Shown here piece after piece: positions 53,216 through 61,657 of a stretch of 61,657 bases of DNA (position 1 is the first letter of the stretch; each line of letters begins with the position of its first letter). The notes under the pieces are model-generated. The model was not told the DNA's origin, did not search any database, and saw nothing but the letters and a program-made list of their open reading frames with translations. Origin of the DNA: Kutzneria sp035492655 (GTDB taxonomy: Bacteria; Actinomycetota; Actinomycetes; Mycobacteriales; Pseudonocardiaceae); assembly GCA_035492655.1 (NCBI GenBank), contig DATJJB010000199.1:1-61657 (forward strand), written 5' to 3'. The position numbers and the translations under genes were made by a program.

Positions 53216-53767
53216 TCAGGCCGCGACGCAGGCGGCCAGTGCCGCTTCCGCCTCGCCCAAATGGGCCGTCAGCACCCGGGCCATGACCAGCGCCTCCCCC
53301 TTCACGTCCGACGACCAGCCGTAACGAAGCTCCTGGTCACCGTCCGCCAGCGCGCGCTGGTGGACCGCGATCTGGTCACGCAGCCACGCGGCGTCGAAGT
53401 CCGGTCCCGACCGGGCCACGAGGTCGGTGAGCGCCGCCGCGAGAACGGGATCCGGCGGCGCGTCCAGCACGATCCCCTGCCGGGCGGTGACCGCGAGCAG
53501 GTCGGCGTCCAGCGCGAGGTGGTGTTCGGCGAACTCCGCCCCGAGTTCCCGCACCCGCCGGCACGTCCCCTTCGTCTCCGCCATCGCGCCCGTCGTCATC
53601 TCGAACTGGTTGTTCTGGTGCGCGGCGTTCGCGTACCGCCTGTCCTGGTCCGAGACACCCTCAGCTTGGATCTTCGCCCCCGGCACGGCGGCGACGGCCG
53701 ACGGCGGTGACCACGCCACCAGCGCGCCCAGCAATCCGACGGCCAGCAGTACGAGCGAGACTCGCAT
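53216..53767 (-). CDS. DUF4142 exported protein
   Basis: The 183-residue protein has a signal peptide (MRVSLVLLAVGLLGALVAWS ... AVA) and a helical DUF4142 domain: YANAAHQNNQFEMTTGAMAE, VRELGAEFAEHHLALDADLL and LRDQIAVHQRALADGDQEL. DUF4142 is a ferritin-like four-helix bundle of unknown function. It is single, with its own terminator. Confidence 0.85.
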   Translation of the reverse strand: MRVSLVLLAVGLLGALVAWSPPSAVAAVPGAKIQAEGVSDQDRRYANAAHQNNQFEMTTGAMAETKGTCRRVRELGAEFAEHHLALDADLLAVTARQGIVLDAPPDPVLAAALTDLVARSGPDFDAAWLRDQIAVHQRALADGDQELRYGWSSDVKGEALVMARVLTAHLGEAEAALAACVAA

Positions 53768-54099
53768 CCAGATCTCCTTCCCCGCGTGTGCTCGGAACGG
53801 TTCGATCCTCCGCGAGCAGGCGACGCGCGATCAATCCGCTCAACGAACCGCGCGATCCCTGAGCCGCCAGAACGCGTGCCGCTCGGCCTGACGGGATGTG
53901 CCCTCGATCCGGCGCGAGCCAGCAGATTCCGGTCTGCTCGACCGTGTACGTGCCGAACGGCACATCCGTGCAGTTCACGGACGAACGTGGTCGTGTCACC
54001 GCCGGTGGCGACCAGGAGCCCGACAGGTGGTCGTGCAGCCGGTTGACCGCGCGCACACGGTCACCGGCGAGGTCACGACGGCGCTACCCGGGGGCACAG

Positions 54100-54113
54100 T
54101 GTTAGCGATAACA
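54100..54113. promoter_or_regulatory. LacI/GalR-type operator upstream of GH51 arabinofuranosidase
   Basis: TGTTAGCGATAACA has perfect TGTTA/TAACA arms around GCGA. This is the usual pattern of LacI-family sites controlling sugar-utilisation genes in actinomycetes. It lies about 210 bp before the GH51 start. No LacI gene is in the window. Confidence 0.65.
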
Positions 54114-54135
54114 GCGCCTCGGTCAATGGCCGGCA

Positions 54136-54188
54136 GGTAACGGGTCGGTAGCGGCGACCGGTCGGAACCGGGTGCGGTAACGGGTCGG
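54136..54188 (+). repeat. 13-bp direct repeat pair, 40 bp apart
   Basis: GGTAACGGGTCGG occurs at 54136-54148 and 54176-54188. Spacing close to four helical turns and the location between the LacI-type operator and GH51 suggest an activator or promoter element. Confidence 0.45.
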
Positions 54189-54322
54189 CAACAAAGGCCA
54201 CCGCGATCATTGTCGGGGTCCCCGAGCTGCACCTACCGTCGGCGACGGGCGCGTGGCGGCGGTCACAGGCACTGGCCGGACCGTCGTGGTAGTAGATCCT
54301 TCGCCGACTCGGGAGTTCCACT

Positions 54323-57154
54323 GTGCACAGGCCTCGGCTGATCGCCACGATGTTGGCGCTAACACTCGTAGCAGCCGGATCGACGGCCGCCGGCGTATGG
54401 TCCGCGGCGGCGGCCGACGGGTCCGGTCCGACGCTCACCGCCGACGTCAGCCGCTCGACCACCGGCGTCAACAAGACCCAGTTCGGCGACATCGTCGAGG
54501 ACATCAACCACTCCGTCGAGGGCGGCCTCGACGCGAACCTGGTGCGCAACAGCACCATGAAGGAGAACGGCGTCTCCTCCTGGTCGGCGGTCACGTCCGG
54601 CGGCGGGGCCGGCACGATCGCCCTGGACACCACCCGGCCGCTGAACTCCGCCAACGGCAACGCCCTCAAGCTGTCCATCACCGCCAACGCCCGCGGCCAG
54701 CGCGTCGGCGTGGCCAACAGCGGCTTCTACGGCATCGGACTGGCGCCGTCGACCAAATACACCACCACCTTCTTCGCCCGGTCCGACGGCTCGTTCCGCG
54801 GCGGCCTCACTGTCGACCTGGAGAGCGACACCGGCACGGTGTACGCCAAGGCGACCGTCCACTCGGTCAACTCGACGTGGACGAAGTACAGCCTCACCAT
54901 GACCACGGCGGCGAACACACCGGTGTCCACGGCCAACCGGTTCGTCATCTCCGCCGACGGTGTCGGCGCGGGCTCCTCGCTGTACTTCGACGTCGTGACC
55001 TGCCAGCCGCCGACCTACCACGACACCGGCCTGCGCAAGGACCTGATGGACAAGCTCGCGGCGACCAAGCCCGGGTTCTTCCGCATCCCCGGCGGCAACT
55101 ACCTCGAGGGCAACACGCTGTCGACCCGCTTCGACTGGAAGACCACGATCGGCCCGATCGAGAACCGCCCCGGCCACCAGAACGACGCGTGGGGCTACTG
55201 GTCAACCGACCAGGCCGGGATCAAGGCCTATCTGGACATGGCCGAGCAGACCGGGTCGCAACCGCTGCTGGCGGTGTTCGCCGGCTACACCCTCGACCAC
55301 ACCGTGGTGCCGCAGGACCAGCTGGCGCCGTACGTGCAGGACGCGCTCGACGAGATCCAGTACGCCATCGGCAGCCCGCACACCACGTGGGGCGCCAAGC
55401 GCGCCGCCGACGGACACCCCGCGCCGTACGACGTGCGCTACGTGGAGATCGGCAACGAGGACTGGTTCGACGGGACCGGCAGCTACAACAACTACCGCTT
55501 CCCGATGTTCCACGACGCCATCAAGGCCGCCTACCCGCAACTGCAACTCGTGGCCTCGGCGAGTGTCTCCAGCCGGTCGGTCGACGTGATCGACGACCAC
55601 TACTACAGCGGCGACACGTCGTACTTCACCAACGCCGCGCACACCTACGACGGCACCTCGCGCAACGGCCCCAAGCACCTGGTCGGCGAGTACGCCACCA
55701 CCAACGGCAGCAACGACAATCCGACCGGCACGCTGGCCGGCGCGATCAGCGAGGCCGCGTTCATGACCGGCATGGTCCGCAACGCCGACGTGGTGGTCGG
55801 CGCGTCCTACGCGCCGGCGCTGGCCGACGTCAACAACTTTCAATGGCCCACCAACGAGATCGCGTTCGACGCCGCCACGTCGTTCGGCTCGCCGTCGTAC
55901 TGGGTGCAGCACATCTTCGGCAACAACACCGGCGACTACGTGGTCTCCTCCTCGCTGACCGGGGCGGACGCGGCCGTGAACGAGGTCGTCACCCGGACCG
56001 CGTCCGGCACGGTGTACGTGACGGTCGCCAACCCGACGAACTCCCCTGTGACGAGCCAGATCCGGCTCAACGGCACCACCTCCGTCCGTCCGAACGGGAC
56101 GGCGACGGTCTTGACCGGCGACCCGAACGCGCGCAATTCCATCACCGCGCCGAACACCATCGCGCCGACAACCGCAGCCTTCACGGCATCGAACTCCTTC
56201 GCCTACACCTTCCCGGCGAACTCCGTGGTGGCGTTGAAGGTGAACACCTCCGCGCCGATCTCGCCGGTGCTCAACGTCGGCCGTGGCCTGTCCTTGCACG
56301 TGACGACGCCGGGCGCCACCGACCGGTCCGTCGCGGTGGCCGGCGGCGTCGGCACGACCGCCGCGGTCACCGCGTCGTCGCCGGACGCCGACAAGCTCGG
56401 CGCCACCTTCCTGCTGCGGCCCGGCCTGGCCGACCCGTCCTGCTACTCCCTGGAGTCGCGGGCGAACGCCGGCCAGTACCTGAGCCACCAGGGCGATCGC
56501 ATCACGCTGGGCGCCAACAAGCGGTCCGCCACCTTCTGCGCGGTCGTGGGCAACAGCGGGACCGGCGTGTCGTTCCGGGCGTACGACGAACCGGGACGGT
56601 TCCTCAGCTATCACGACGGTGGCCTGACGTTGAGCGACCGTCGTTGCGCCGACAGCACCTTCGCCGTCGGCGAGCCGTGGTGGCGCAGCGACGTCGCGGT
56701 CCCGCTGGGGCATTCGTCCTGGCTGACCGTGACCGGCGATTCCCTGCGACACCAGAACTACGTCGGCAAGACCGCGCCGATCACGGCCGACAGCTCGGTC
56801 ACCGACCGGCAGGACGCCACGTTCAACCTGGTCCCTGGCCTCGCCGACCGCTCCTGCTACTCGTTCGAATCCGTCAACTTCCCGGGCTACTACCTGCGGC
56901 ACTACAACTTCCAGGTGGTGCTCAACGGCAAGGACGACTCCTCGCTGTACGCCGAGGACGCGACGTTCTGCGCGACGGCCGGGCACAACGGCAAGGGCGT
57001 CTCGTGGCAGGCCTACGCCTATGAGGACCACTACCTGCGGCAGCTCGGCGGCAACGTCTACATCGGCGCCGACGGCGGCCCACGGGTCGGTGACGCGGCG
57101 GCCGGCTGGGTCGACGACACCAGCTGGCAACCGACGGCCCCCTGGGCGGGCTGA
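54323..57154 (+). CDS. Secreted GH51 alpha-L-arabinofuranosidase with C-terminal AbfB-like modules
   Basis: The 943-residue protein has a signal peptide (about 1-31), a CBM-like beta domain (about 75-230) and a GH51 catalytic domain (about 235-660). The acid/base is Glu379 in VEIGNEDWF and the nucleophile Glu456 in LVGEYATT. Two C-terminal AbfB/CBM42-like repeats follow (CYSLESRANAGQYLSHQ and CYSFESVNFPGYYLRHYN). It releases arabinose from arabinan and arabinoxylan outside the cell, with the tail binding arabinofuranose side chains. The start is GTG 54323. It probably answers to the LacI-type operator upstream. Confidence 0.92.
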   Translation: MHRPRLIATMLALTLVAAGSTAAGVWSAAAADGSGPTLTADVSRSTTGVNKTQFGDIVEDINHSVEGGLDANLVRNSTMKENGVSSWSAVTSGGGAGTIALDTTRPLNSANGNALKLSITANARGQRVGVANSGFYGIGLAPSTKYTTTFFARSDGSFRGGLTVDLESDTGTVYAKATVHSVNSTWTKYSLTMTTAANTPVSTANRFVISADGVGAGSSLYFDVVTCQPPTYHDTGLRKDLMDKLAATKPGFFRIPGGNYLEGNTLSTRFDWKTTIGPIENRPGHQNDAWGYWSTDQAGIKAYLDMAEQTGSQPLLAVFAGYTLDHTVVPQDQLAPYVQDALDEIQYAIGSPHTTWGAKRAADGHPAPYDVRYVEIGNEDWFDGTGSYNNYRFPMFHDAIKAAYPQLQLVASASVSSRSVDVIDDHYYSGDTSYFTNAAHTYDGTSRNGPKHLVGEYATTNGSNDNPTGTLAGAISEAAFMTGMVRNADVVVGASYAPALADVNNFQWPTNEIAFDAATSFGSPSYWVQHIFGNNTGDYVVSSSLTGADAAVNEVVTRTASGTVYVTVANPTNSPVTSQIRLNGTTSVRPNGTATVLTGDPNARNSITAPNTIAPTTAAFTASNSFAYTFPANSVVALKVNTSAPISPVLNVGRGLSLHVTTPGATDRSVAVAGGVGTTAAVTASSPDADKLGATFLLRPGLADPSCYSLESRANAGQYLSHQGDRITLGANKRSATFCAVVGNSGTGVSFRAYDEPGRFLSYHDGGLTLSDRRCADSTFAVGEPWWRSDVAVPLGHSSWLTVTGDSLRHQNYVGKTAPITADSSVTDRQDATFNLVPGLADRSCYSFESVNFPGYYLRHYNFQVVLNGKDDSSLYAEDATFCATAGHNGKGVSWQAYAYEDHYLRQLGGNVYIGADGGPRVGDAAAGWVDDTSWQPTAPWAG

Positions 57155-57162
57155 GTGAGCGG

Positions 57163-57201
57163 GCGTCGGCGGCATGTGGTTGCGGACCATGCCGCCGACG
57201 C
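57163..57201 (+). terminator. Hairpin terminator after GH51 gene
   Basis: Fourteen-bp perfect stem GCGTCGGCGGCATG/CATGCCGCCGACGC has an 11-nt loop and is followed by TTCTT. It starts 8 bp after the stop codon. Confidence 0.85.
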
Positions 57202-57205
57202 TTCT

Positions 57206-57300
57206 TCAGCCGATATTCCTTGCCATGTATACGTTCCGGAACACGCCGTCGGGATCAATCCGCCGGCGGAGCTCCCGGACGTCGGCCAAGGGTCGGCCAG
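57206..57300 (-). pseudogene. C-terminal fragment of an FAD-linked sugar/lactone oxidase
   Basis: The minus strand reads LADVRELRRRIDPDGVFRNV then YMARNIG and a TGA at 57208-57206. This resembles the last residues of D-arabinono-lactone/alditol oxidases and BBE-type oxidases. No catalytic domain precedes it. Confidence 0.4.
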
Positions 57301-57477
57301 CTGGCGGCCCGACGCCGGTCAGATGAGGCCGTGCGGACCTTGCCGCCGTCCGGCCGGGTGGATGGACACGACCAGCCAGGCGGCCGGTCGATCCGGCTGT
57401 CGGTCCGATGTGGTCGGACCGGGGATTTCCCTACGGTGAGGAGGAATTCACGGATCGAGCAGGTGAAGGAGATCGTC

Positions 57478-57978
57478 GTGCGCCTTGTTGTCGTGTCCCT
57501 GGTCGTGGCGGCCGGACTGGCCCTGGCCGGCTGTGCCGGCCAGCCGGCCACACAGCCGCCGACCACCACCGCGAAGAGCAGCAGCGCCGCGCCGCAGGTG
57601 ATGGCTTTCGGGACGGAGCGGCCCGGCAAGCTTGGCGTCATCACCGTCGGGCGGCCGGCCGCGCACGAGCTGCCCGCGGACCCCGCCCGGGCCAAGGACC
57701 TGACCCGCGGCCTGCGCTTCGACGTCGTCGTCAAGAACACCTCGAAGCAGCCGTTGCCGGCATCGTCGTTCACCTTCGCCGCGACCGCGAACGGAGCCCC
57801 GGCGACCCTGGTCAGCGACCCGGCGCAGAACCTCGGCGACAAGCTCGGCGCCGACGTGCTGCCGGGAACCGAACGCAAACTCGGCCTGGTCCTGGCGCTG
57901 CCGGCCAAGCCGTCGGAGGTCACGGTGAAGGTGACGTTCGAGCGGACCAACCCGCTGTACTGGACCGGCACCGTGTGA
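57478..57978 (+). CDS. Small lipoprotein of unknown function (DUF4352-like fold)
   Basis: The 166-residue protein starts at GTG 57478, six bases after AAGGAG. It has a lipoprotein signal (LVVAAGLALAGC) and a Thr/Ser/Pro-rich linker. A beta-rich domain, LRFDVVVKNTSKQPLPASSF and then LPGTERKLGLVLALPAKPSE, resembles DUF4352 or immunoglobulin-like telomeric-repeat-factor-type extracytoplasmic domains. The function is unknown. GTG 57463 is an alternative start. Confidence 0.7.
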   Translation: MRLVVVSLVVAAGLALAGCAGQPATQPPTTTAKSSSAAPQVMAFGTERPGKLGVITVGRPAAHELPADPARAKDLTRGLRFDVVVKNTSKQPLPASSFTFAATANGAPATLVSDPAQNLGDKLGADVLPGTERKLGLVLALPAKPSEVTVKVTFERTNPLYWTGTV

Positions 57979-58201
57979 CCGCGTGCGTCTGCGCCACGTC
58001 GTGATGCGCCGCACAGCCGCCTGGCGGGGCTCGGTCCAGCCGGGCAGCGGGTTGTTCCGGACGCCCGGCAGCTGGGAACAACGCCAAGAGCCCACGACAC
58101 TGAAGACACCACACTCGCCGAGCGCGTGGTGGCGAAACGAAAGTGGTTCGTGACCGGCCCGCCGGGCTTGATCCCCATCTGTCCCAGAAGGAGACCTTCT
58201 C

Positions 58202-59185
58202 ATGTTCAACCGAATGCTGAGCGCCTTCGGCATCGGTGGCCCGTCCGTCGACACCGTGCTGGACTCGCCGCACGCCGTGCCCGGCCAGCCGATCACCGGG
58301 CAGGTCCGCATCCAGGGCGGCAGCTCGGATGCGGAGATCGGCCAGGTCGTGCTGTCCCTCGTGACCCAGGTCGAGGTCCAGCGTGGTGGCTTCGGCGGTT
58401 TCGGTGGTGGTGACGGGCAGGGCGAGGACACGGAGTTCTTCCGGACCGTCGTGCAGCAAGGAGTGCGGGTGCCCGCGGGCCAGCTGGTCTCGGTCCCGTT
58501 CCAGCTGGCGCTGCCGTGGGAGACGCCGATCACCGCGGTCGGCGGCGCGGCGCTGCCGGGGATGAGCGTGGGCGTGCGCACCGAGCTGATCGTCGCGGGT
58601 GCCCCGGACAAGCGTGACCTCGACCCGGTCCTGGTCGGTCCGATGTCGTCGCAGAACCGGGTGCTGGACGCGTTCGGGCAACTGGGGTTCTCGTTCCGCG
58701 GCGCGGGCCTCGAAGCCGGGCGTCTGCCGGGTGTGCCGCACGAGTTCGGCTTCTCCCAGCGGCTCGCGTTCTTCCCCCCGGCCCCGTTCGTTGGCCGGGT
58801 GAACCAGGTCGAGCTGACCTTTGTGGCCAACGCGCACGAGCTGCACGTGATGCTCCAGGCCGACCGGCACCGCGGCGGGTTCCCGGCGGTTGGTGACGCG
58901 TCCGGCCATCTGCGGCTCTCCCACCAGGAGGCGCAGGTCACCGACTGGGCGGCGGCGATCAGCGGCTGGCTCGCGCAGGTCGCCCAGCGTGTCCAGATGA
59001 ACCCCGCCTTCGGCGGTCAGCCCGGGTACGACGGCCACGACGCCTACAACCAGCAGGGTCAACGGCGCGGGCCTGGCATGGGCGGCATGCTCGCCGCCGG
59101 TGCGGCCGGTGCCGCCGGAGGCCTGCTCGGCGGGATGGCGCTGAGCGGAATGGCCGACGAGTTCTTCGGCGACGACGAGGAATGA
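58202..59185 (+). CDS. SpoOM family sporulation-control protein
   Basis: The 327-residue protein has an arrestin-like Spo0M domain (about 1-250). Features are the N-terminal MFNRMLSAFGIGGPSVDTVL, PGQPITGQVRIQGGSSDAEI, a Gly-rich loop and VPFQLALPWETPITAVGG. A C-terminal tail is glycine-rich and ends in acidic GDDEE. Spo0M regulates sporulation in Bacillus; actinomycete homologues are of unknown role. AGAAGGAGA precedes the ATG. Its stop overlaps an in-frame ATG of the next frame (ATGA), so the rhomboid-like gene may be coupled. Confidence 0.9.
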   Translation: MFNRMLSAFGIGGPSVDTVLDSPHAVPGQPITGQVRIQGGSSDAEIGQVVLSLVTQVEVQRGGFGGFGGGDGQGEDTEFFRTVVQQGVRVPAGQLVSVPFQLALPWETPITAVGGAALPGMSVGVRTELIVAGAPDKRDLDPVLVGPMSSQNRVLDAFGQLGFSFRGAGLEAGRLPGVPHEFGFSQRLAFFPPAPFVGRVNQVELTFVANAHELHVMLQADRHRGGFPAVGDASGHLRLSHQEAQVTDWAAAISGWLAQVAQRVQMNPAFGGQPGYDGHDAYNQQGQRRGPGMGGMLAAGAAGAAGGLLGGMALSGMADEFFGDDEE

Positions 59186-59265
59186 CCCGGCGCCATCGGG
59201 TTGCGGAAGCAATGGGTCTCGCGATTGAGCAGGTGAACCGCGGTGACCATCAGGAAACGAGAACG

Positions 59266-59745
59266 ATGAGCACACCAGTGGACGACACGGCGGCCGGCAC
59301 CGCTGGAGCGGGTCCACTCGCCCGGGGTGTGGACCAGATCACCCGACCGATCCGCCGGCTGTTCCGAATCGCTCCGCTGACGTGTGGCTTCCTCGTGGTG
59401 TTCTGGACCGTCGGCGCGCTGACCGGTGCGCTGGACGGTCCGAACGACGAGTTGCTCGCGCGGATCGGTTTCGGCACCGACAGTCCGTTGTGGACTGCGT
59501 TCTCCTCGGCGCTGTGGTCCATGGATCTCCTGGGTTACGTCGTGACGACCGTGCTGTTGCTCGTGTTCGGTCCGTTGGCGGAACGCGAGTTCGGCGCCCT
59601 GCGCACCGCGATGATCTTCCTCGCCTCCCAGCTGATCGGTGCGTTCCTTGGTTACGGTGTGGTGCTGCTCGGCAGCGCCCGGTCAGCCGCGCCTACCTGC
59701 CCCACATCACTGTGCGGCAGGGCTTCCGCCTCGCTGCCAGGATGA
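59266..59745 (+). CDS. Rhomboid-like membrane protein, apparently C-terminally truncated
   Basis: The frame encodes about 159 residues with three clear membrane helices (APLTCGFLVVFWTVGALTGA, WSMDLLGYVVTTVLLLVFGP, MIFLASQLIGAFLGYGVVLL) and the REFG motif between helices seen in rhomboid-like proteins. After LLGSARS the sequence becomes low-quality and stops, where homologues continue with more helices and often a DUF2156 domain. The serine and histidine of active rhomboids are not seen. A deletion or frameshift is likely. The start could be ATG 59182, overlapping SpoOM. Confidence 0.55.
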   Translation: MSTPVDDTAAGTAGAGPLARGVDQITRPIRRLFRIAPLTCGFLVVFWTVGALTGALDGPNDELLARIGFGTDSPLWTAFSSALWSMDLLGYVVTTVLLLVFGPLAEREFGALRTAMIFLASQLIGAFLGYGVVLLGSARSAAPTCPTSLCGRASASLPG

Positions 59746-59870
59746 TCAGCCGCTCGTGACCGGCCACAGTGGACAATTCCGGTCGGCAACGGAAATCCGG
59801 CCGACCGGCGGGGCTCGCACCCCGACCTGACGGATGGCCGGCGCCCCGGCCACACCGCGACAGTGTCCGT

Positions 59871-61142
59871 ATGACAAAGATGCCACCACCGCAGGACACC
59901 TCAGCTGCGTCGGAGACATCGCCTCCCGACTCCCGGACGCCGACGGTCCCCGCCACGCCGACCCCCTCGATGGGGCGGCTGGTCGGGGTGGACCTGGCCC
60001 GCGCGCTGGCGGTGTTCGGCATGTACGTCGTGCACCTCGGCCCGTCGGCGGCCAACACGGACGGTTTCGGCGGCTGGGTACGGCATGTGACGGAAGGCCG
60101 GTCGTCGGCGCTGTTCGCCACGCTCGCCGGGTTCTCGCTGATGCTGATCGCCGGCCGCCTCGAGCCGAAGACCGGTGTGGCCGGTCGGCAGGCGAAGGGC
60201 CGAATCGCGATCAGGGCCCTGGTGTTGCTGGTGCTGGGCACCGTGATGGCGATGGCCTACGGCGGCGTGGTCATCCTCGCCTTCTACGGCCTGTACTTCC
60301 TGCTGGCTCTGCCACTGGTGCGACTGAGCGCCAAGACGCTCGCGATCATCGCGGCCACGCTCGCCGTGGTCATGCCACCGCTGGCCTTCGTCATCACCTC
60401 GGCGCTGACCGAGCCGGTCACGGCCGCCCTCAAGGCCTATGACCCGCTCGACCAGATCGGCGGCGTTGGCGTGCTGGACCTCCTGCTCACCGGCTTCTAC
60501 CCGGCGATCACCTGGATGGCGTTCGTCATCGCCGGCATGGCTCTTGGCCGGCTGGACCTGACCTCCAGCACCGTACGGCGGCGCCTTGCCGTGTTCGGTC
60601 CGGCCCTCGCGGTGTTCGCCTACGGCACCTCCTGGGTGCTGGCCCGACTGTTCGACGGCGTCCGGGAAGCCGCGGAGATGCAGAGCGCCGCAGGGCCCGG
60701 CGCGGGCAAGGGCGCGGTGCCGAAGGACCTCGGCTCGGCCGGTGACCTGATGCCGCCCAGCGGAGGTGGATCGGCCTGGTCGTTGCTGACGTCAGGGCCG
60801 CACAGCGGGATGACGTTCGACATCCTCGGCTGCGTGGGCGTCGCGATCACCGTGATCGTGTTCGCCATGATCGCCCTGGACCGGCTGCCGCTGCTGCGCC
60901 GCCTGGCCGCACCGGTCATCGCCGTGGGCACCATGTCACTGACCGCCTACGTCGGCCACTTCGTGCTCTCGTCCGAGATGGCCGTGCCCGCCGGAACCGA
61001 GTCCCAGTCCTCCTGGACGCCGGTGCTCGTGTTCATCTTCGGCGCCATGGCGTTCGCCTTCGTCTGGTCCCGCTTCTTCAGCCGGGGACCACTGGAGTAC
61101 CTGCTCAACCTCGCCACCAGGCCGGCGAAGCACCTCCGCTGA
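59871..61142 (+). CDS. DUF418 domain membrane protein
   Basis: The 423-residue protein has a proline/threonine-rich N-terminus and about ten membrane helices. It has the DUF1624/heparan-acetyltransferase-like start (MGRLVGVDLARALAVFGMYV) and the DUF418 end (GTMSLTAYVGHFVLSSEM). The family is of unknown function, possibly acyl transfer across the membrane. ATG 59871 is used; an internal ATG before GRLVGVD is possible. It is single. Confidence 0.82.
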   Translation: MTKMPPPQDTSAASETSPPDSRTPTVPATPTPSMGRLVGVDLARALAVFGMYVVHLGPSAANTDGFGGWVRHVTEGRSSALFATLAGFSLMLIAGRLEPKTGVAGRQAKGRIAIRALVLLVLGTVMAMAYGGVVILAFYGLYFLLALPLVRLSAKTLAIIAATLAVVMPPLAFVITSALTEPVTAALKAYDPLDQIGGVGVLDLLLTGFYPAITWMAFVIAGMALGRLDLTSSTVRRRLAVFGPALAVFAYGTSWVLARLFDGVREAAEMQSAAGPGAGKGAVPKDLGSAGDLMPPSGGGSAWSLLTSGPHSGMTFDILGCVGVAITVIVFAMIALDRLPLLRRLAAPVIAVGTMSLTAYVGHFVLSSEMAVPAGTESQSSWTPVLVFIFGAMAFAFVWSRFFSRGPLEYLLNLATRPAKHLR

Positions 61143-61266
61143 CACCCCCGCCGACCGGCTGGCCGAAACCTGCCGGTCGGCGACCAGGGCCTGCCGGTTC
61201 TCGGATGGCGGCCCTCGGCGACCCCGACGAGACTGGACGTGTGCAGCGTCCACAGAGGAGAGTGAC

Positions 61267-61332
61267 ATGGTCCGGCTAGCACGGGTGGCGCACCGAGCCG
61301 GACTGCTGGACGGGAGCGGGCAGCCGGTATGA
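61267..61332 (+). CDS. Possible 21-residue leader ORF
   Basis: ATG at 61267 follows AGGAGAG with good spacing and encodes MVRLARVAHRAGLLDGSGQP plus V before TGA at 61330-61332. The stop overlaps the ATG of the next gene by four bases (ATGA). It may be a coupling leader or the remnant of a longer gene; no similarity was recognised. Confidence 0.3.
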   Translation: MVRLARVAHRAGLLDGSGQPV

Positions 61333-61657
61333 GCCCCCGTCCGTCCAGCAGGCTCGTCGACGCCGCGGTGCTCGTGGCCGCCGTGGCCGAGGGAGCGCTG
61401 ACCACGATCGCCGAGGGCACCCCGTACGGGGTCGTCACGATCGCGATCGCCGTCCTCGCCCTTCTGGCCCGCGAACGCCTGCCGCTGGCCGCCTTCCTGG
61501 CTACCCTGCCGGCGGTGCTGTTCCCAGGTGCGGTCATTCCGGCGATCGTCGCCCTTCACGTGGTGTCCCGCCGCTCTCGCGACTGGTGGCTGCTTGCGGG
61601 GTGTTGGCTCCTCGCCGCGGCCGGTTTCGTCTTCCCGATGTCGGAGTTCGCTCCGTC
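61329..61657 (+). CDS. N-terminus of a membrane protein, possibly a sensor histidine kinase (3' truncated by window edge)
   Basis: About 110 residues are visible from ATG 61329: MSPRPSSRLVDAAVLVAAVA and onward, with four hydrophobic helices separated by short Arg-rich loops (LLARERLPLAAFLATLPAVL, VSRRSRDWWLLAGCWLLAAA). This is the usual membrane sensor half of actinomycete NarL-type histidine kinases, but no kinase domain lies in the window, so the assignment is tentative. Confidence 0.5.
   Translation, partial: MSPRPSSRLVDAAVLVAAVAEGALTTIAEGTPYGVVTIAIAVLALLARERLPLAAFLATLPAVLFPGAVIPAIVALHVVSRRSRDWWLLAGCWLLAAAGFVFPMSEFAP

Larger units (their letters stand above)
53768..54322. other. Intergenic control region upstream of the GH51 gene, about 550 bp
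   Basis: No convincing coding frame was found. The half nearest the GH51 gene contains a LacI-type operator and a pair of 13-bp direct repeats, listed separately. The first part is the promoter region of the minus-strand DUF4142 gene. Confidence 0.5.

Noticed and set aside
53661..54056. Minus-strand ORF upstream of the DUF4142 gene
   Set aside because: It overlaps the DUF4142 start and promoter region, lacks a ribosome-binding site and shows no family features.
1..61657. CRISPR arrays, tRNA or rRNA genes
   Set aside because: Reading both strands I found no regularly spaced repeats of 20-40 bp, no cloverleaf ending in CCA and no rRNA-like sequence. A tool search could still find a diverged tRNA.

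Overview
High-GC DNA with GTG and TTG starts, four-base ATGA/GTGA gene overlaps, Tat and lipoprotein signals, many TetR regulators, CYP105-like P450s and a secreted arabinan-degrading repertoire all point to a soil actinomycete, probably of the Pseudonocardiales, Streptosporangiales or Streptomycetales. The genus cannot be fixed from the window. I see no rRNA, tRNA, CRISPR array or origin.

Layout. 1-5100: the tail of a GH62 arabinofuranosidase, an ECF sigma factor with a SnoaL-like tail, a DinB/TIGR03086 protein, an IS3 relic, an RpfF (DSF synthase)-like crotonase and an Ada relic. 4475-15644: an amine/nitrogen catabolic island bounded by two TetR genes. A divergent TetR/APC permease/amidohydrolase unit faces a tightly coupled four-gene operon: agmatine deiminase-like, kinase-M23-aminotransferase fusion, urease gamma-beta fusion, urease alpha. 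15700-17800: a DUF6153/DUF305 pair and a secreted Cip1-like protein. 17800-20400: a gene graveyard with pieces of a methyltransferase, TPR and P-loop regulators, an acyl-CoA dehydrogenase and a sialidase around an intact ricin-lectin protein. 20400-28460: a GT39-like membrane protein, an MFS exporter, and a P450/TetR/ferredoxin/ferredoxin reductase/P450 operon.

28480-33280: a Tat-exported esterase, an acyl-CoA ligase divergent from a LuxR regulator, and a TetR. 33438-43175 (+ strand) is an uptake and breakdown operon: CocE-type hydrolase, solute-binding lipoprotein, GH1 beta-glucosidase, and oligopeptide-type permease and ATPases. It is interrupted by a TnpB element. 43176-52884 (- strand) reads as a small biosynthetic and export cluster: GT1 glycosyltransferase, PapA-like acyltransferase, a second CocE hydrolase, KAS III, DUF5988, a DrrA/DrrB-type exporter and an AraC regulator. 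It carries a decayed TnpB element. The two halves converge with abutting stop codons. My leading hypothesis is that the - strand half builds and exports an acylated glucoside and the + strand half re-imports and dismantles a related molecule.

53170-61657: a DUF4142 protein, a GH51 arabinofuranosidase with two C-terminal AbfB-like modules behind a LacI-type operator, a small lipoprotein, SpoOM, a truncated rhomboid-like membrane protein, a DUF418 protein and the start of another membrane protein.
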